Source of the DNA: Chloroflexota bacterium
Lineage (GTDB): Bacteria > Chloroflexota > Anaerolineae > Aggregatilineales > Ch27
NCBI GenBank assembly: GCA_019873685.1
Contig: JAIOAT010000023.1
Coordinates: 1-48,610, forward strand
Reading direction: 5' to 3'
DNA length: 48,610 bases
A program made the translations under genes and the position numbers. Shown in pieces: positions 33,113 through 42,143 of this stretch. Position 1 is the stretch's first letter; every line of letters begins with the position of its first letter. Below the pieces are notes generated by a model. The model was not told the DNA's origin and ran no database searches. It worked only from the letters and a program-made list of their open reading frames with translations.

Positions 33113-33148
33113 CGGAGGCCAGCGGCAAGGGCTGGCCTCCGGTATTTT
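33113..33148 (+). terminator. Intrinsic terminator-like hairpin closing the hdr-mvh operon
   Basis: CGGAGGCCAGC (33113-33123) pairs perfectly with GCTGGCCTCCG (33131-33141), an 11-bp GC-rich stem with a 7-base loop, followed by GTATTTT. It starts 24 bases after the cNMP-domain gene stop. This is the best terminator in the window. Confidence 0.75.
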
Positions 33149-33181
33149 CCGGCAGGGGGCAAGTGTTCAGCCGCCAAGCAG

Positions 33182-33237
33182 GTGCAGAGCTGCACTGGCG
33201 ATAGCCCGCGCCAGGGATTCAGGATGTGTGCTATGAT
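33182..33237 (+). promoter_or_regulatory. Possible extended -10 promoter of the EEP-family gene, with a nearby palindrome
   Basis: TATGAT (33232-33237) with TG two bases upstream makes an extended -10 element, which can work without a strong -35. GTGCAG-AG-CTGCAC (33182-33195) is an inverted repeat a little further upstream. Only sequence resemblance supports this. Confidence 0.3.
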
Positions 33238-33290
33238 CTGCTGCGAGAATAGCTACCCGATCTACAATGCGAGTGGATTGTGAGTTTCCC

Positions 33291-34310
33291 ATGATAAGAG
33301 CTTTTCTCGGTACTCCGGTTCGCCAATATCGGTTGTGGCGCACCGCCAAAGCGGCTGTCCGCGCAGGCATCATCGCTTACGGTATCCTCTTTGTGTTGTA
33401 TCTTCTGGCCCGGCTGACCGTCGGCGAACGCTGGAATCTGGTTGCTTTCGCGAATAATCTGCTGCCCTGGCTATGCTGGATTGGCATGGCGCTGACGATT
33501 GTTGGCCTGTTGTACCGCGATCGATGGCTGCTGATCAGCCTGCAGCTTCCAGCCTTCGTGGTATTTGGGATTGCCTACGGAGGGCAGTTCCTGCCAAATT
33601 CGCCATCACCTCAGCGTGACGCGCCAACGCTCACTGTGGCCTTCTACAATGTCTGTGGCTGACTGGCCGACATGCTCCGCGTGGCGGAGGTGGTTTCTAC
33701 ATTCGATACAGACCTCGTCGGCCTGGGAGAGTATGAGTACAGCCAGGCCGGTCAGTTGCACCGGCGACTTACAGAGGCTTACCCTTACCGCGCGATCTAT
33801 CCTTACGCGACCGATGTCGCTCTATTCAGCCGCTACCCTATTCTGGAAAAGCGCCTTATTCGTTCTCCTGAGTTGCGCAGTCCTCTCCTGCGGGCGGTGG
33901 TGGATATTCAGGGGGGAGCCGTTACCGTCTATGTCGTGCACCTGATCTCACCGACCCTGTTCGGTTTGCCATGGCAGTACGAGGATGCGGCACGGAACCA
34001 GGAGTCGGCTCTGGTGCGCGATCTTCTGGCCAGAGAAAGCGGCCCCTTGCTGGTGCTCTGTGACTGCAACTTCACCGATCAGAGTGACGCCTACCAGTCT
34101 TTCGATACGCTGCTGACCGACGCCTTCCGGGAAGCTGGCTGCGGAATGGGCTTCACGTATCCCAATGAACAGCGGTTCCTGCCGCCACTTGTGCGCATCG
34201 ATTACATCTGGCACAACGATCACTTCTCTACCCTCGAAGCCTATCCGCTTAATGATTCGGGTACATCGGATCATCGCCCGATCGTTGCTCGTCTGGCTAT
34301 CACCCAGTAG
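33291..34310 (+). pseudogene. Endonuclease/exonuclease/phosphatase family membrane protein, interrupted by in-frame TGA
   Basis: The frame is open from 33291 (an ATG at 33267 is also possible) to 34310, except for one TGA at 33660-33662. The upstream part has three hydrophobic segments (about residues 25-45, 55-80 and 86-104) and reaches LTVAFYNVCG at the break. The downstream part carries the metal/catalytic motifs of the EEP fold: GLGEYEYS, LLVLCDCNFTDQSDAY, RIDYIWHND and SDHRPIVARL. The product would be a membrane-anchored phosphatase/nuclease-like enzyme facing outside. All catalytic motifs look intact apart from the TGA, so the change may be recent, or a sequencing error. The codon could once have been TGG (Trp). 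An ATG at 33672 could restart the catalytic part without its anchor. Confidence 0.7.
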
Positions 34311-34462
34311 CCACGACTCATCGGAACGGCCTGAACTCATTAGTACTCTCGGGAATCATAGTCCTCGATTACCATTGCCTCATTGTAGAAAATACGTTAA
34401 GCTATTCGTGAAAGTTAATCCACAGTGATGCTGTTTGTTCAGTATTCACTCTGGAGGCCGAC

Positions 34463-34699
34463 GTGCAGCAGTGTCAACACAAGGGTTGCCTGGCGGAAGG
34501 CACCCATCCCATCTATCACAATGGAACGGCAAGCCCTGACGGTTGGCTTTGCGATGTTCATGTCACCCAGCAGGGATACTGCAGCGCGTGTGGCCGCTTT
34601 GTCGCCAATGACGATCGCCATCGGACAACGTGGGCTTTCTTTGGCCTGTGCCGGACCTGCTGGCAGCAGCGCATGCAAACCAGCCCGTCTCCCCAGTAA
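34463..34699 (+). CDS. Small Cys-rich zinc-finger-like protein
   Basis: The 78-aa protein starts at GTG (34463-34465) with CTGGAGGCCGAC just upstream. Cysteines and histidines are arranged as likely zinc knuckles: Cys4-x4-Cys9, Cys30-x2-His33, Cys40-x2-Cys43 and Cys63-x2-Cys66. This gives at least two zinc sites. The size and pattern recall small B-box-like or zinc-ribbon accessory proteins, but I cannot name a family. It follows the EEP gene by about 150 bases and converges on the DUF4012 gene 12 bases beyond its stop. Real coding is likely because of the spaced Cys pairs and the good start site. Confidence 0.6.
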   Translation: MQQCQHKGCLAEGTHPIYHNGTASPDGWLCDVHVTQQGYCSACGRFVANDDRHRTTWAFFGLCRTCWQQRMQTSPSPQ

Positions 34700-34711
34700 C
34701 GACTTTTCCTG

Positions 34712-36739
34712 CTATTCCAGTCTGTAGACTACTTCAATCCACTGGTCTGTCACCAGACTGGCGCGGAACTCCAGGACTTTCTGCGCAATCTCATAGGTGG
34801 CTGCTGCTTCCGGCGAGGTGCTGACCAGTTTGGCGCCGGCGGGCAAGCTGATCTGCACTGTAAGCGGGTCAGCGCGGGTGCCGGGTTGCTTCTGCACCAG
34901 CAGCCGGTAACGCCGATAGCCGCCGAACGCTTCAACTACTGGCGGCGTGGCATAGGATAGGCTGAAGCTCTCGGTCGTGTTGTAGGCTACGAGCGTCAGT
35001 GCAACAAAATCGGTGAGAGCGCCGGTGGTTTCCGACTCCGGCGTGTTCCACAGATCGTCACTATTGAGCAAGGTGCTGCCTGCCGGGGTGAAAACCTGCA
35101 GCAGGTTGAAGTAATCCAGGCGACCGTAGTGCGCCGGATTGACGGCCGGATCGCGTTCGGCGACGGACGCTGAGTAATCGTAGACCAGCGTCAGATTACC
35201 CACCGCAGTGCCATCAGGCTGAAGATCGACGTCGTAGATAATCTGCCGGCTGATGGAACTGTTGGACTTGTTGCCCAGGTTGGCGTCCACCACCATCAGG
35301 TAGTCATGGCCGGCAGCGGCCTGCTGTGTCCCGCCCCACCCCAGCGCCTGGACAGCGCGGTTGAGCTGGTCATCCGTGAAATAGAACATGATATGTTTTT
35401 CCTGCAGGGCGCGCAGAGCTGCGCTAATCAGGGCCGGGCCGCGTTCCCGACCAATGGTTTGCCAGTCGGCCATGATCTGGCGGTAGAGCGCTGCCAGAAA
35501 CTGTTTATGCTGGAGTAAGCGCTCTTCGTCGTCCTGCCCTGCCCGTATGGCATAGACAACCTGTCGGAACGTTTCAGGTGTGACTTCTTCTTCATATTCG
35601 GCTACCGTAACGCTACCCAGCCCCTCTAACAGGTACTCAAACCCTGTGATGTCAATTGCGATCACGCCATCCACTGGCGCGTTTTCGTTGCCTCCTGCGT
35701 TGTAGTACCAGGCGGCCATGGCAGCGGTAGCGGGGAAGTCGGCATACCAGCTGCCATCCCAGGCGGCGTAGATCGGATCATCAAACTGAAACCACCATTC
35801 CGGAATGCTGATTTCATCGGCCATCGATGCGGGCGGTGGTGTAGGGCTGGCCGGCGTGGTGGGATAGTAGGCGTAATCCACCACACGCCCATCGTGAACC
35901 TGCATCCATCCATATGTGCTGAGGTAGCCGCCAGACGGGCGGATTTCGTCGTTGTTCTGGGCCAGGACCAAGTAGATCTGGTCTTCGTCCAACCCCAGTG
36001 CTCTGGTGAGCAGGTTGGGAGCATCCAGCAATACCTCATTGATTGTGCTGAGCTGGTTCAAATAGGTTGCAGCCTGCTGGGCCTGTATCAGGGTATCCGC
36101 TGGCAGGGTATCCAGGACGAGTGAACCGAGGCCATCCTGGGCAGTTGCCAGGTGCTGCTGCGCACTTTCGAAACGCTGGCGACCCAGCCGGAGAAGGTCG
36201 ACAATGCGTTCGCCCGAGGAAATCTGCAGCGTCACGCTCTCGTCCGGGCTGCTTGATGCCAGGAAGAATAGCACCGGTTCCAGACCGGCCAGGATGTCAT
36301 CAGCGGCCAGGCTTAACTCGCTGGCCGAATCGAGCAGCAGAAAAGTCGAAGCCTGGCCCGGATCCAGGGTTGCGATCGGACGCAGGATGGCGGTTTGTCG
36401 CTGGGCAGTCGTGAGGGCGCCGTGGAAGTCGGTGACGGCAAGGCGTAGTCGTTGGAAGTCGGTCAGGGTGAGTTCTGTGTCCGATACAGCGTTGATCGAC
36501 TTCACGATGCGGGCGAGCGTGGCCCACGAAGACTGGATACGGTTTTGTGCGTCGGTGATCAGAATCAGGACAACAATCACGATAATGGCAATTGTTGCCA
36601 GCGTGGCGATCAGCAACGTCGGGCGGTTGGCGCGGGTCAACATATGGCGGGCGCGACGCAAGAATGACCGGCGGTGGTGCCTGCTCTTGGGGCGGTGCGA
36701 TCCAGCGCGATCACCTGGAGGCAACGGAGTCTGGGACAT
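34712..36739 (-). CDS. DUF4012 membrane-anchored protein (675 aa)
   Basis: A basic N-terminus (rich in Arg and His) is followed by one membrane helix (LLIATLATIAIIVIVVLILI, about 42-61). A long extracellular part follows. It includes the DUF4012 region with IYLVLAQNNDEIRPSGGYLSTYG (split motif: YLVLAQNN and IRPSGGYLS), then a beta-rich C-terminal region (VGNLTLVYDYSASV, YRLLVQKQPG). DUF4012 proteins are common in Gram-positive-type and Chloroflexota genomes, often near polysaccharide genes; their function is unknown. The gene here is next to a capsule cluster, which fits that trend. A consensus TATAAT lies at 36849-36844, about 105 bases upstream of the start. Confidence 0.85.
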   Translation of the reverse strand: MSQTPLPPGDRAGSHRPKSRHHRRSFLRRARHMLTRANRPTLLIATLATIAIIVIVVLILITDAQNRIQSSWATLARIVKSINAVSDTELTLTDFQRLRLAVTDFHGALTTAQRQTAILRPIATLDPGQASTFLLLDSASELSLAADDILAGLEPVLFFLASSSPDESVTLQISSGERIVDLLRLGRQRFESAQQHLATAQDGLGSLVLDTLPADTLIQAQQAATYLNQLSTINEVLLDAPNLLTRALGLDEDQIYLVLAQNNDEIRPSGGYLSTYGWMQVHDGRVVDYAYYPTTPASPTPPPASMADEISIPEWWFQFDDPIYAAWDGSWYADFPATAAMAAWYYNAGGNENAPVDGVIAIDITGFEYLLEGLGSVTVAEYEEEVTPETFRQVVYAIRAGQDDEERLLQHKQFLAALYRQIMADWQTIGRERGPALISAALRALQEKHIMFYFTDDQLNRAVQALGWGGTQQAAAGHDYLMVVDANLGNKSNSSISRQIIYDVDLQPDGTAVGNLTLVYDYSASVAERDPAVNPAHYGRLDYFNLLQVFTPAGSTLLNSDDLWNTPESETTGALTDFVALTLVAYNTTESFSLSYATPPVVEAFGGYRRYRLLVQKQPGTRADPLTVQISLPAGAKLVSTSPEAAATYEIAQKVLEFRASLVTDQWIEVVYRLE

Positions 36740-37116
36740 GGCTGACCCTCAGGGTAGGCAGGGCGCAGAGCAGGGAGGCAGACGAGGAGGGAAGCGCGCC
36801 TTGCGGTCCATTGGCTTTGCGAGCTTAGCGGTTGCTGATGTCCATTATAGGGGATGTAGAGCCAATCGCGATACTGTGCTAGAGTGATTGCAGTCTTTAA
36901 CTGATAGCTGTGGATCGCCTGCGTTTGTCCAAGCGCAACAACTGTCAGGATCACCGACCGGGGCAGGCGCTGTAGCTCCTCCGGGTGACGCAGGGCGTTG
37001 CGAAGCGTCTGCGATGGAGGTCATTTTCTAAACTCGGCGGGATGCTGCTGGTGACCGCCGGCCTAGCCAAGATGCTGGTGGACAGCACCCGGTGACAGGG
37101 GTTACGGGAGGGTGTC
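36740..37116. promoter_or_regulatory. Divergent non-coding gap between the DUF4012 gene and the Cys-rich gene
   Basis: No gene is supported in these 377 bases. On the minus strand TATAAT at 36849-36844 is a likely -10 box for the DUF4012 gene, with no clear -35. CGGCGG (37035-37040) pairs with CCGCCG (37055-37060), a 6-bp hairpin ahead of the plus-strand gene whose ribosome-binding site is GGGAGGG. Nothing else recognisable. Confidence 0.35.
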
Positions 37117-37662
37117 ATGGAGGAAAGTCCAAAGTGCCAGATGTTCTGCGTGAAGCCAATGGCTGAGGGCACGGTCCGGTATATCCCGAAATCGCCCATC
37201 ATTGCCCTGAAAGTGATGCTGCATCGCAGCCTGAGCCTGGAACAAAAGCGGGCGATCAAGAAGTTCGTCGATTCCGTGCGGCAGCGGATCACACGCCGGA
37301 GGCAGCCTGTAGCCAAACAGGAGATGACGCCTGCACCTGGCCTTCTCAAGCCGGGCGACCTGGTGCGCGTGCGATCGGAAGCTGAGATTCTGGCGACGCT
37401 GGGGGCGTTCCGATCGCTCAAGGGACTGGCCTTCATGCCGGAGATGGCCCAATATTGCGGCACGACGCAGCGTGTGTTTAAGTTGCTCAACCGTTTCTTT
37501 GACGAGCGTGATTACCAGATCCGCCGGGCGAAGGGGATCATCCTGTTGGAGGGTGTGATGTGCCAGGGCACGGCGCTCTACGGCCCGTGCGACCGGTCAT
37601 GCTTCTACTTCTGGCGGGAGGAGTGGCTGGAGAAAATCGATGGCGAGGCCGAAGGTGCATAA
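37117..37662 (+). CDS. Conserved Cys-rich protein of polysaccharide clusters (181 aa, function unknown)
   Basis: GGGAGGGTGTC precedes the ATG. The protein has LLKPGDLVRVRSEAEILATL, then GLAFMPEMAQYCGTTQRVFK, and a C-terminal IILLEGVMCQGTALYGPCDR with CFYFWREEWL. This pattern of 'KpGd.VrVrs..EI..TL', 'F.peM..yCG' and a Cys-containing end with W-[RK]-E-x-W-L is one I associate with conserved hypothetical proteins found near sulfotransferases and exopolysaccharide genes. Several Cys may bind metal. It converges on the GNAT-like gene 15 bases past its stop, and may belong with that cluster. No biochemical role is known to me. Confidence 0.7.
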   Translation: MEESPKCQMFCVKPMAEGTVRYIPKSPIIALKVMLHRSLSLEQKRAIKKFVDSVRQRITRRRQPVAKQEMTPAPGLLKPGDLVRVRSEAEILATLGAFRSLKGLAFMPEMAQYCGTTQRVFKLLNRFFDERDYQIRRAKGIILLEGVMCQGTALYGPCDRSCFYFWREEWLEKIDGEAEGA

Positions 37663-37677
37663 GCCAGGGAGTTCGGT

Positions 37678-38628
37678 TCAGTCCTCAGGCTCGTCGGTGT
37701 CAGGCGGGGCGGTCTCAGCCAGGGCAGGGGGCACGGGCTGCTGTTCCAGAGGAAGTCTGCCCTGCAGGTAGAAGCGGATCATGCCCTCGGCCTTGGCGAG
37801 GAAGGTGTTGTCCGGGCGCTTATCCAGCAGGCGTTTGATCAGAGTGTGACTGTAGCGGTTGAAGCACGGCGCCAGCAGAGGATTGAAGACAACCCGCTGG
37901 CGCAGGGGCTTGACTGTATAGCCCATGCGCAATTTGAACGTATCCACTTCCAGCGGTGCATCCAGAGAATGCAACCCATAGAATACCCGCTTGATCCCCG
38001 AACGGGTCATCGCTTCATGAGTGACCACGTAGGCAAGGGCATTGTTGGCCCCATAGTGCAGGTACTCTGTCGCGCTCTGCTGGTAAAGCAGGGTGTAACA
38101 ATCATCGCAGGTGACGGCCAGTATCGCCGCTACCAGGCGGCCCCGCAGCAGTGCCCCCCACGCCTCAAAGCCAGGTAATCCTTCCGCGCTGCGGCACATA
38201 TTCGCCCACCAGTCAGCGGTCTCTGCGCCAGTCCGTCCCTGGCGCTGTAACGTCTGGGCGCGTAGTTCCCACCCTTCTGTGGCCAGCCGTTCCAGGTCAA
38301 TTGGCTCGACGCTGACATTGCGCAGCCCCTTACGGACGGCGGTCCGCGCCCGGCGGGGCAGGGTGGCCATAGTGTATGGGCCGTTTTCGTGAACAGCGTG
38401 GTAGCTGTAGGCTCCTAGCGAGGCGGTGAGAGGCGTGGAAAAGCGCAGGCCGATCGCCATCTGGCTCAGCAGGAATTGTGCCAGCTCACGCCTGTCGGGT
38501 TCGATCACCCAGTGGTAGGGAAAGGCCTGGTAGACCCGCGGTCCCTGGTCGAACCAGTAGCTGCTCGCGGTGCGAATCACGCGGTGGCCCTGCCGCCGGA
38601 GCCATTCAGCCATCGTGTCGGGGTTCAA
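37678..38628 (-). CDS. GNAT/FemAB-like acyl- or aminoacyl-transferase at the end of the capsule operon
   Basis: A TTG at 38626-38628 has GGAAAGG nine bases upstream, and an ATG at 38613 is the alternative. The 316-aa protein looks like the FemAB/CelD-like GNAT superfamily: RRARTAVRKGLRNVSVEPID, then LLRGRLVAAILAVTCDDCYTLLYQQSATEY and an ALAYVVTHEAMTRSG-type helix, with GLHSLDAPLEVDTFKLRMG near the end. Such proteins add amino acids or acyl groups to cell-wall or polysaccharide precursors. It is the last gene of the minus-strand operon. The C-terminal tail (about 295-316) is Pro/Glu-rich. Donor and acceptor unknown. Confidence 0.7.
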   Translation of the reverse strand: MNPDTMAEWLRRQGHRVIRTASSYWFDQGPRVYQAFPYHWVIEPDRRELAQFLLSQMAIGLRFSTPLTASLGAYSYHAVHENGPYTMATLPRRARTAVRKGLRNVSVEPIDLERLATEGWELRAQTLQRQGRTGAETADWWANMCRSAEGLPGFEAWGALLRGRLVAAILAVTCDDCYTLLYQQSATEYLHYGANNALAYVVTHEAMTRSGIKRVFYGLHSLDAPLEVDTFKLRMGYTVKPLRQRVVFNPLLAPCFNRYSHTLIKRLLDKRPDNTFLAKAEGMIRFYLQGRLPLEQQPVPPALAETAPPDTDEPED

Positions 38629-38657
38629 GGGTCATTGCCTTTCCAGCTGGAAGGGAC

Positions 38658-39884
38658 TTATCGTCGTTCCGCTGCACGTTCGAGCAATGAAGCAAATCGC
38701 TGCGCGGCCTGTCGGTGCGAATGGTGCTGCTCTGCGTAGGAGCGGCCCGCATCGGCCATCTGCTGGCGCAGGTCAGGCGATGCTTCCAGGGTCAGGATTG
38801 CCTCAACAAGCTTGCCAGGCTCTGCCGGGGGGATACAGAGGCCTGCTCCAGCCTGCGTGATGAGATTCCAGACATCGCTGCCTTCATCAACCATGGCGAT
38901 GATCGGACGCCCACTGGCCAGGTAAGAGAACGTCTTTGAGGGAAGGGATCGACCGCTAACCTGAGGTTGGAGGCTGACGAGCGAGATGTCTGCCGTGGCC
39001 AGTACTTCGGGAACCCGTTCACGCGGCTGGAAGGGGATGAACTGCACGTTGTTAAGGCGCATCGCTTCAGCCATAGTCACGAGCGATTCACGGCCGGCGC
39101 CGTCCCCGACCAGTACGAAACGGATGTGGGAATGATCAGCCAGAGTATGTGCCGCCTGCAGGACATGCTCCAGCCCTTGAGATAACCCGATGTTACCCGC
39201 GTAGAGCACGACAAAGGAATCATCCAGGCCATTCTCTGCTGAAAATGTGTTCCTGCGCGGCAGGGGCCGAATGAAGTCCGTGTCGATCCAATCGTAGATC
39301 AGAACCAGTTTCTGCTCAGGAACACCCATTGCCAGCAGCGCAGGTTTGAAGGATATAGACAAAATGCGCACGTATCGCGCTTGCTGGAGGCAAAACCGTT
39401 CCAGAGCTGCTACAGCCCAGGCGACAATCCTGTGGCGAAATACACCGAGTTCTACACCAACTTCTGGGTAGACATCATGTACCGAAAACACAGCTGGTTT
39501 TCGCCGCAACGCCGCGAGAACTGCCATTGGCGTGGCTGTAATCAGGGCAGGGTTAGCGACCAGAATCACGTCGTATCGCTTGCGCAGGCCGGCCCATGTA
39601 GCACCAATCTGGTAGGCAAGAAACTGTAACAATCGGCGTCCAAGCCGGGAGCGATCCATGGAGGGTATTCGTACTCTGACGACATGCACGCCATTTTCGT
39701 TGCTTTGCTGAAGCCAACCATGTCTGAACTCAGGCCTAACCTGTCCGGTTGGATAATGCGGCACGGCTGCGATTACTGTGACATTGTGACCGAGCCGAGC
39801 CATTTCCTCGCACAGCATGGTGAAAAGCGGCGCACTGGGTCCACCATCCGGGGCATAGAAGATCACAACGACCAAGATATCCAT
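38658..39884 (-). CDS. Glycosyltransferase family 4 (WbuB-like)
   Basis: The 408-aa protein has the GT-B fold. The N-terminal half begins ILVVVIFYAPDGGPSA and holds VFSVHDVYPEVGVELG. The C-terminal half has VVLYAGNIGLSQGLEHVLQAA, a nucleotide-sugar-binding segment, and FVLVGDGAGRESL. The closing motif PSKTFSYLASGRPIIA resembles the WbuB-type PSK-x-x-[ES]YLA-x-G-x-P. Here a Ser stands where a Glu is common, so the catalytic pair is a little unusual. GGAGATCAGCATAG precedes the ATG. It would add one sugar to the repeat unit on the cytoplasmic face. Linkage and sugar are unknown. Confidence 0.85.
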   Translation of the reverse strand: MDILVVVIFYAPDGGPSAPLFTMLCEEMARLGHNVTVIAAVPHYPTGQVRPEFRHGWLQQSNENGVHVVRVRIPSMDRSRLGRRLLQFLAYQIGATWAGLRKRYDVILVANPALITATPMAVLAALRRKPAVFSVHDVYPEVGVELGVFRHRIVAWAVAALERFCLQQARYVRILSISFKPALLAMGVPEQKLVLIYDWIDTDFIRPLPRRNTFSAENGLDDSFVVLYAGNIGLSQGLEHVLQAAHTLADHSHIRFVLVGDGAGRESLVTMAEAMRLNNVQFIPFQPRERVPEVLATADISLVSLQPQVSGRSLPSKTFSYLASGRPIIAMVDEGSDVWNLITQAGAGLCIPPAEPGKLVEAILTLEASPDLRQQMADAGRSYAEQHHSHRQAAQRFASLLERAAERR

Positions 39885-39902
39885 CTATGCTGATCTCCAG
39901 AT

Positions 39903-40883
39903 TCAGCGCCCCAGGTTCAGTTTTGCCCTGACCTGATCCTCAATCCATGCGTAAGTGCGGGCAAGCCCTTCTTCCAGAGAAATCTCTGGAACCCAGTTCA
40001 GAACCTGACGCAGACGGGTATTGTCTGAGTTCCGGCCACGGACGCCCTGCGGGCCGGGCACGTGTTTCTTCACAATCTTAACCTGGGCAATATCAGCTAT
40101 CATGTCCGCCAGTTCATTGATACTGATTAGCCGATCTTGACCGAGGTTGAGAGGCTCGTGGTAATCAGACCGCATAAGCTTGAAGATTCCAGTGAGGCAG
40201 TCATCGATGTAGCAGAAAGATCGTGTCTGCTCCCCGTCTCCCCAGATCTCGATCTCATTGTTACCTGTCAGCTTGGCGATAGCGATCTTGCGACATAGCG
40301 CAGCAGGGGCTTTCTCTCTGCCACCCTCCCAGGTTCCCAGCGGGCCAAAGATGTTATGAAAGCGCACGATACGTGTTTCAAGTCCATATTCCCGTCTATA
40401 GTGCTGGCAGAGCTGCTCCGTGATCAGCTTCTCCCATCCATAAGCTTCCTGAGGCTGCGCGGGATAGGCATCTTCTTCTTTGAGGGGGGTGACGTTGGTG
40501 TCGGTCTGTTTGTATTCTGGGTAGATGCAAGCTGACGAGGTGAACAGGTAGCGCTGCACACCGTTGATGCGGGCTGCCTCCAGCGTGTGGAAGTTGATCA
40601 GCGTGTTGTTGTGCAGAATCTGCGCATGATGGGCAGAGATGAAACCCATGCCCCCCATATCGGCCGCCAGGCCATAGACCTCCTCAACACCCCGTGTTGC
40701 CTGCAAGGAGTTGTCCCAGCGTCGAAGGTCAAGAATCTCAAACTCGTCGGCGTCAGTGGCGCTGAATTCCGGATACTTGAGGTCAACGCCGCGAACCCAA
40801 TAGCCACGCGCCTTGAGATAAGTAACAAGATGATGGCCGATGAAACCGCCCGCGCCGGTGACAAGGACTCGAGTGGATCGCAT
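39903..40883 (-). CDS. GDP-mannose 3,5-epimerase-like NAD-dependent sugar epimerase
   Basis: The 326-aa short-chain dehydrogenase/epimerase has an NAD-binding VLVTGAGGFIGHHLV. GLAADMGGMGFIS, SSACIYPEY and YGWEK (Tyr-x3-Lys) form the active site, and GREKAPAALCRK holds the lysine of the GME family. These match GDP-mannose 3,5-epimerase better than plain UDP-glucose epimerase: the AADMGGMGFI and SSACIYP strings are typical. In plants the product is GDP-L-galactose/gulose; in bacterial capsule clusters related enzymes make GDP-linked sugars. GAGAGGAAAGTGAGTC precedes the ATG. It lies between two glycosyltransferases, so its product is likely a donor for them. Exact substrate uncertain. Confidence 0.82.
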   Translation of the reverse strand: MRSTRVLVTGAGGFIGHHLVTYLKARGYWVRGVDLKYPEFSATDADEFEILDLRRWDNSLQATRGVEEVYGLAADMGGMGFISAHHAQILHNNTLINFHTLEAARINGVQRYLFTSSACIYPEYKQTDTNVTPLKEEDAYPAQPQEAYGWEKLITEQLCQHYRREYGLETRIVRFHNIFGPLGTWEGGREKAPAALCRKIAIAKLTGNNEIEIWGDGEQTRSFCYIDDCLTGIFKLMRSDYHEPLNLGQDRLISINELADMIADIAQVKIVKKHVPGPQGVRGRNSDNTRLRQVLNWVPEISLEEGLARTYAWIEDQVRAKLNLGR

Positions 40884-40886
40884 GAC

Positions 40887-42101
40887 TCACTTTCCTCTCT
40901 GACGTGAGGCCCCGGTAGAACCTCCATCTTTTATGATAGACACATATTTGTCCAGAAGTTGGCTGGCCACAATTGGAACATCAAAAACCTCGCGAGCCAA
41001 CTTCTGACCACGCTGGCCCATTTCCCTTAACTGAGCGGGCCTGGAAAGAAGTTCTATTGCTGCCTGTTGAAATTCTTCTCTAGTGCTAGCCACTACTAGA
41101 CCTGCACCAGCCGCCTGAGCCCATCGTCCAACTGGCACTCCTTCGGAGACCAGGATTGGAATACCTGTCGCCATGGCTTCTAAGGCGGCAATGCCGAAAT
41201 TCTCCGTAACCTCCGAGGGCATCAATAACAGCTCAGCATCACTCAGAGCAGAAATGACCTCATCCTTTGTTAAGAGACCTGTGAAATGTAGCTTGTCGTG
41301 ACACCCAAGGCTTTGCGCTTGTCCCTGGAGTTGATACATCAAACCCTCTTCGTCTGGGCCTACGATAACGAGATGTATGTCGCGTCCAAGCGATTGCGCT
41401 GCTCCTAGGACATCTACCGCAATATCAGGGCGTTTAATTCTTGTTATCCTTCCAAGGAACATGATGATCTCAGCATTATTGGAGATGTTGAATCTCTTCC
41501 GCAGGTCTCCCTTTGTCCGGCGCGCGCTGAACGATGAGGCACGAATGGGATTGGGTACTACAAAGATCGGCGACCGAAACATGAGTCTTGCGACTGCTTC
41601 GGCCTCGCTGGGATCAGTACAGTGAATCGCTGCTGCCTGGTCCACGAATCGACGGGCGATTAGCTCAAGGTAGATTCTCTTCTTCAATCGTTTCTTTGCC
41701 AGAGCCCATGGGAATAGTTGTCCGTGAGTAGAAATCACATAGGGTACCTGAGCGCGAATGCAGGCTCTGGCTGCTGGGATCAAAGGGTATCCCCACGGGG
41801 CAGCAATAACGACCAAATCGAACTCCGAAATACGGGATCTGACAGCCTTGGCCAATGTTGCAGAGTAAAAGAAGGAAAGACCACCGAGAGCTAGGGGGAA
41901 ATACCATACAGTCACGCCGTCCACATTTGCCGGCATCTTTAATGGTACATCTAGGGAGCTAGACCCGTTTGCATTGGTGGTAAACACAGTGACCTGGGCA
42001 CCTAATTCGGCAAGGCCTTCACATGTGTCAGAGAAACACTGGACGGGTCCTCCATAGATATAGGCTGGTTTGTAGTACGGGCAGATATATAAGATATTCA
42101 T
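40887..42101 (-). CDS. Glycosyltransferase family 4 (404 aa)
   Basis: The GT-B protein begins MNILYICPYYKPAYIYGGPV, has VPYVISTHGQLFPWAL (HG motif of GT4), and MFLGRITRIKRPDIAVD for the nucleotide-sugar side. LLMPSEVTENFGIAALEAMA supplies the Glu-x7-Glu pair that is typical of retaining enzymes, so it should be active. The gene is in the AT-richer part of the cluster. Only a weak GGAGAG precedes the start, and it stops four bases before the epimerase start. It adds a sugar to the lipid-linked repeat unit; which one is unknown. Confidence 0.88.
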   Translation of the reverse strand: MNILYICPYYKPAYIYGGPVQCFSDTCEGLAELGAQVTVFTTNANGSSSLDVPLKMPANVDGVTVWYFPLALGGLSFFYSATLAKAVRSRISEFDLVVIAAPWGYPLIPAARACIRAQVPYVISTHGQLFPWALAKKRLKKRIYLELIARRFVDQAAAIHCTDPSEAEAVARLMFRSPIFVVPNPIRASSFSARRTKGDLRKRFNISNNAEIIMFLGRITRIKRPDIAVDVLGAAQSLGRDIHLVIVGPDEEGLMYQLQGQAQSLGCHDKLHFTGLLTKDEVISALSDAELLLMPSEVTENFGIAALEAMATGIPILVSEGVPVGRWAQAAGAGLVVASTREEFQQAAIELLSRPAQLREMGQRGQKLAREVFDVPIVASQLLDKYVSIIKDGGSTGASRQRGK

Positions 42102-42143
42102 CTTTTTAGCCAGACTCTCCCCCCAACTACGCCTCGTGCTTCA

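Noticed and set aside
33660-33689. Selenocysteine insertion at the in-frame TGA
   Set aside because: The small hairpin downstream is suggestive but the site is not catalytic and the family has no known selenoprotein; nonsense mutation or sequence error is simpler.
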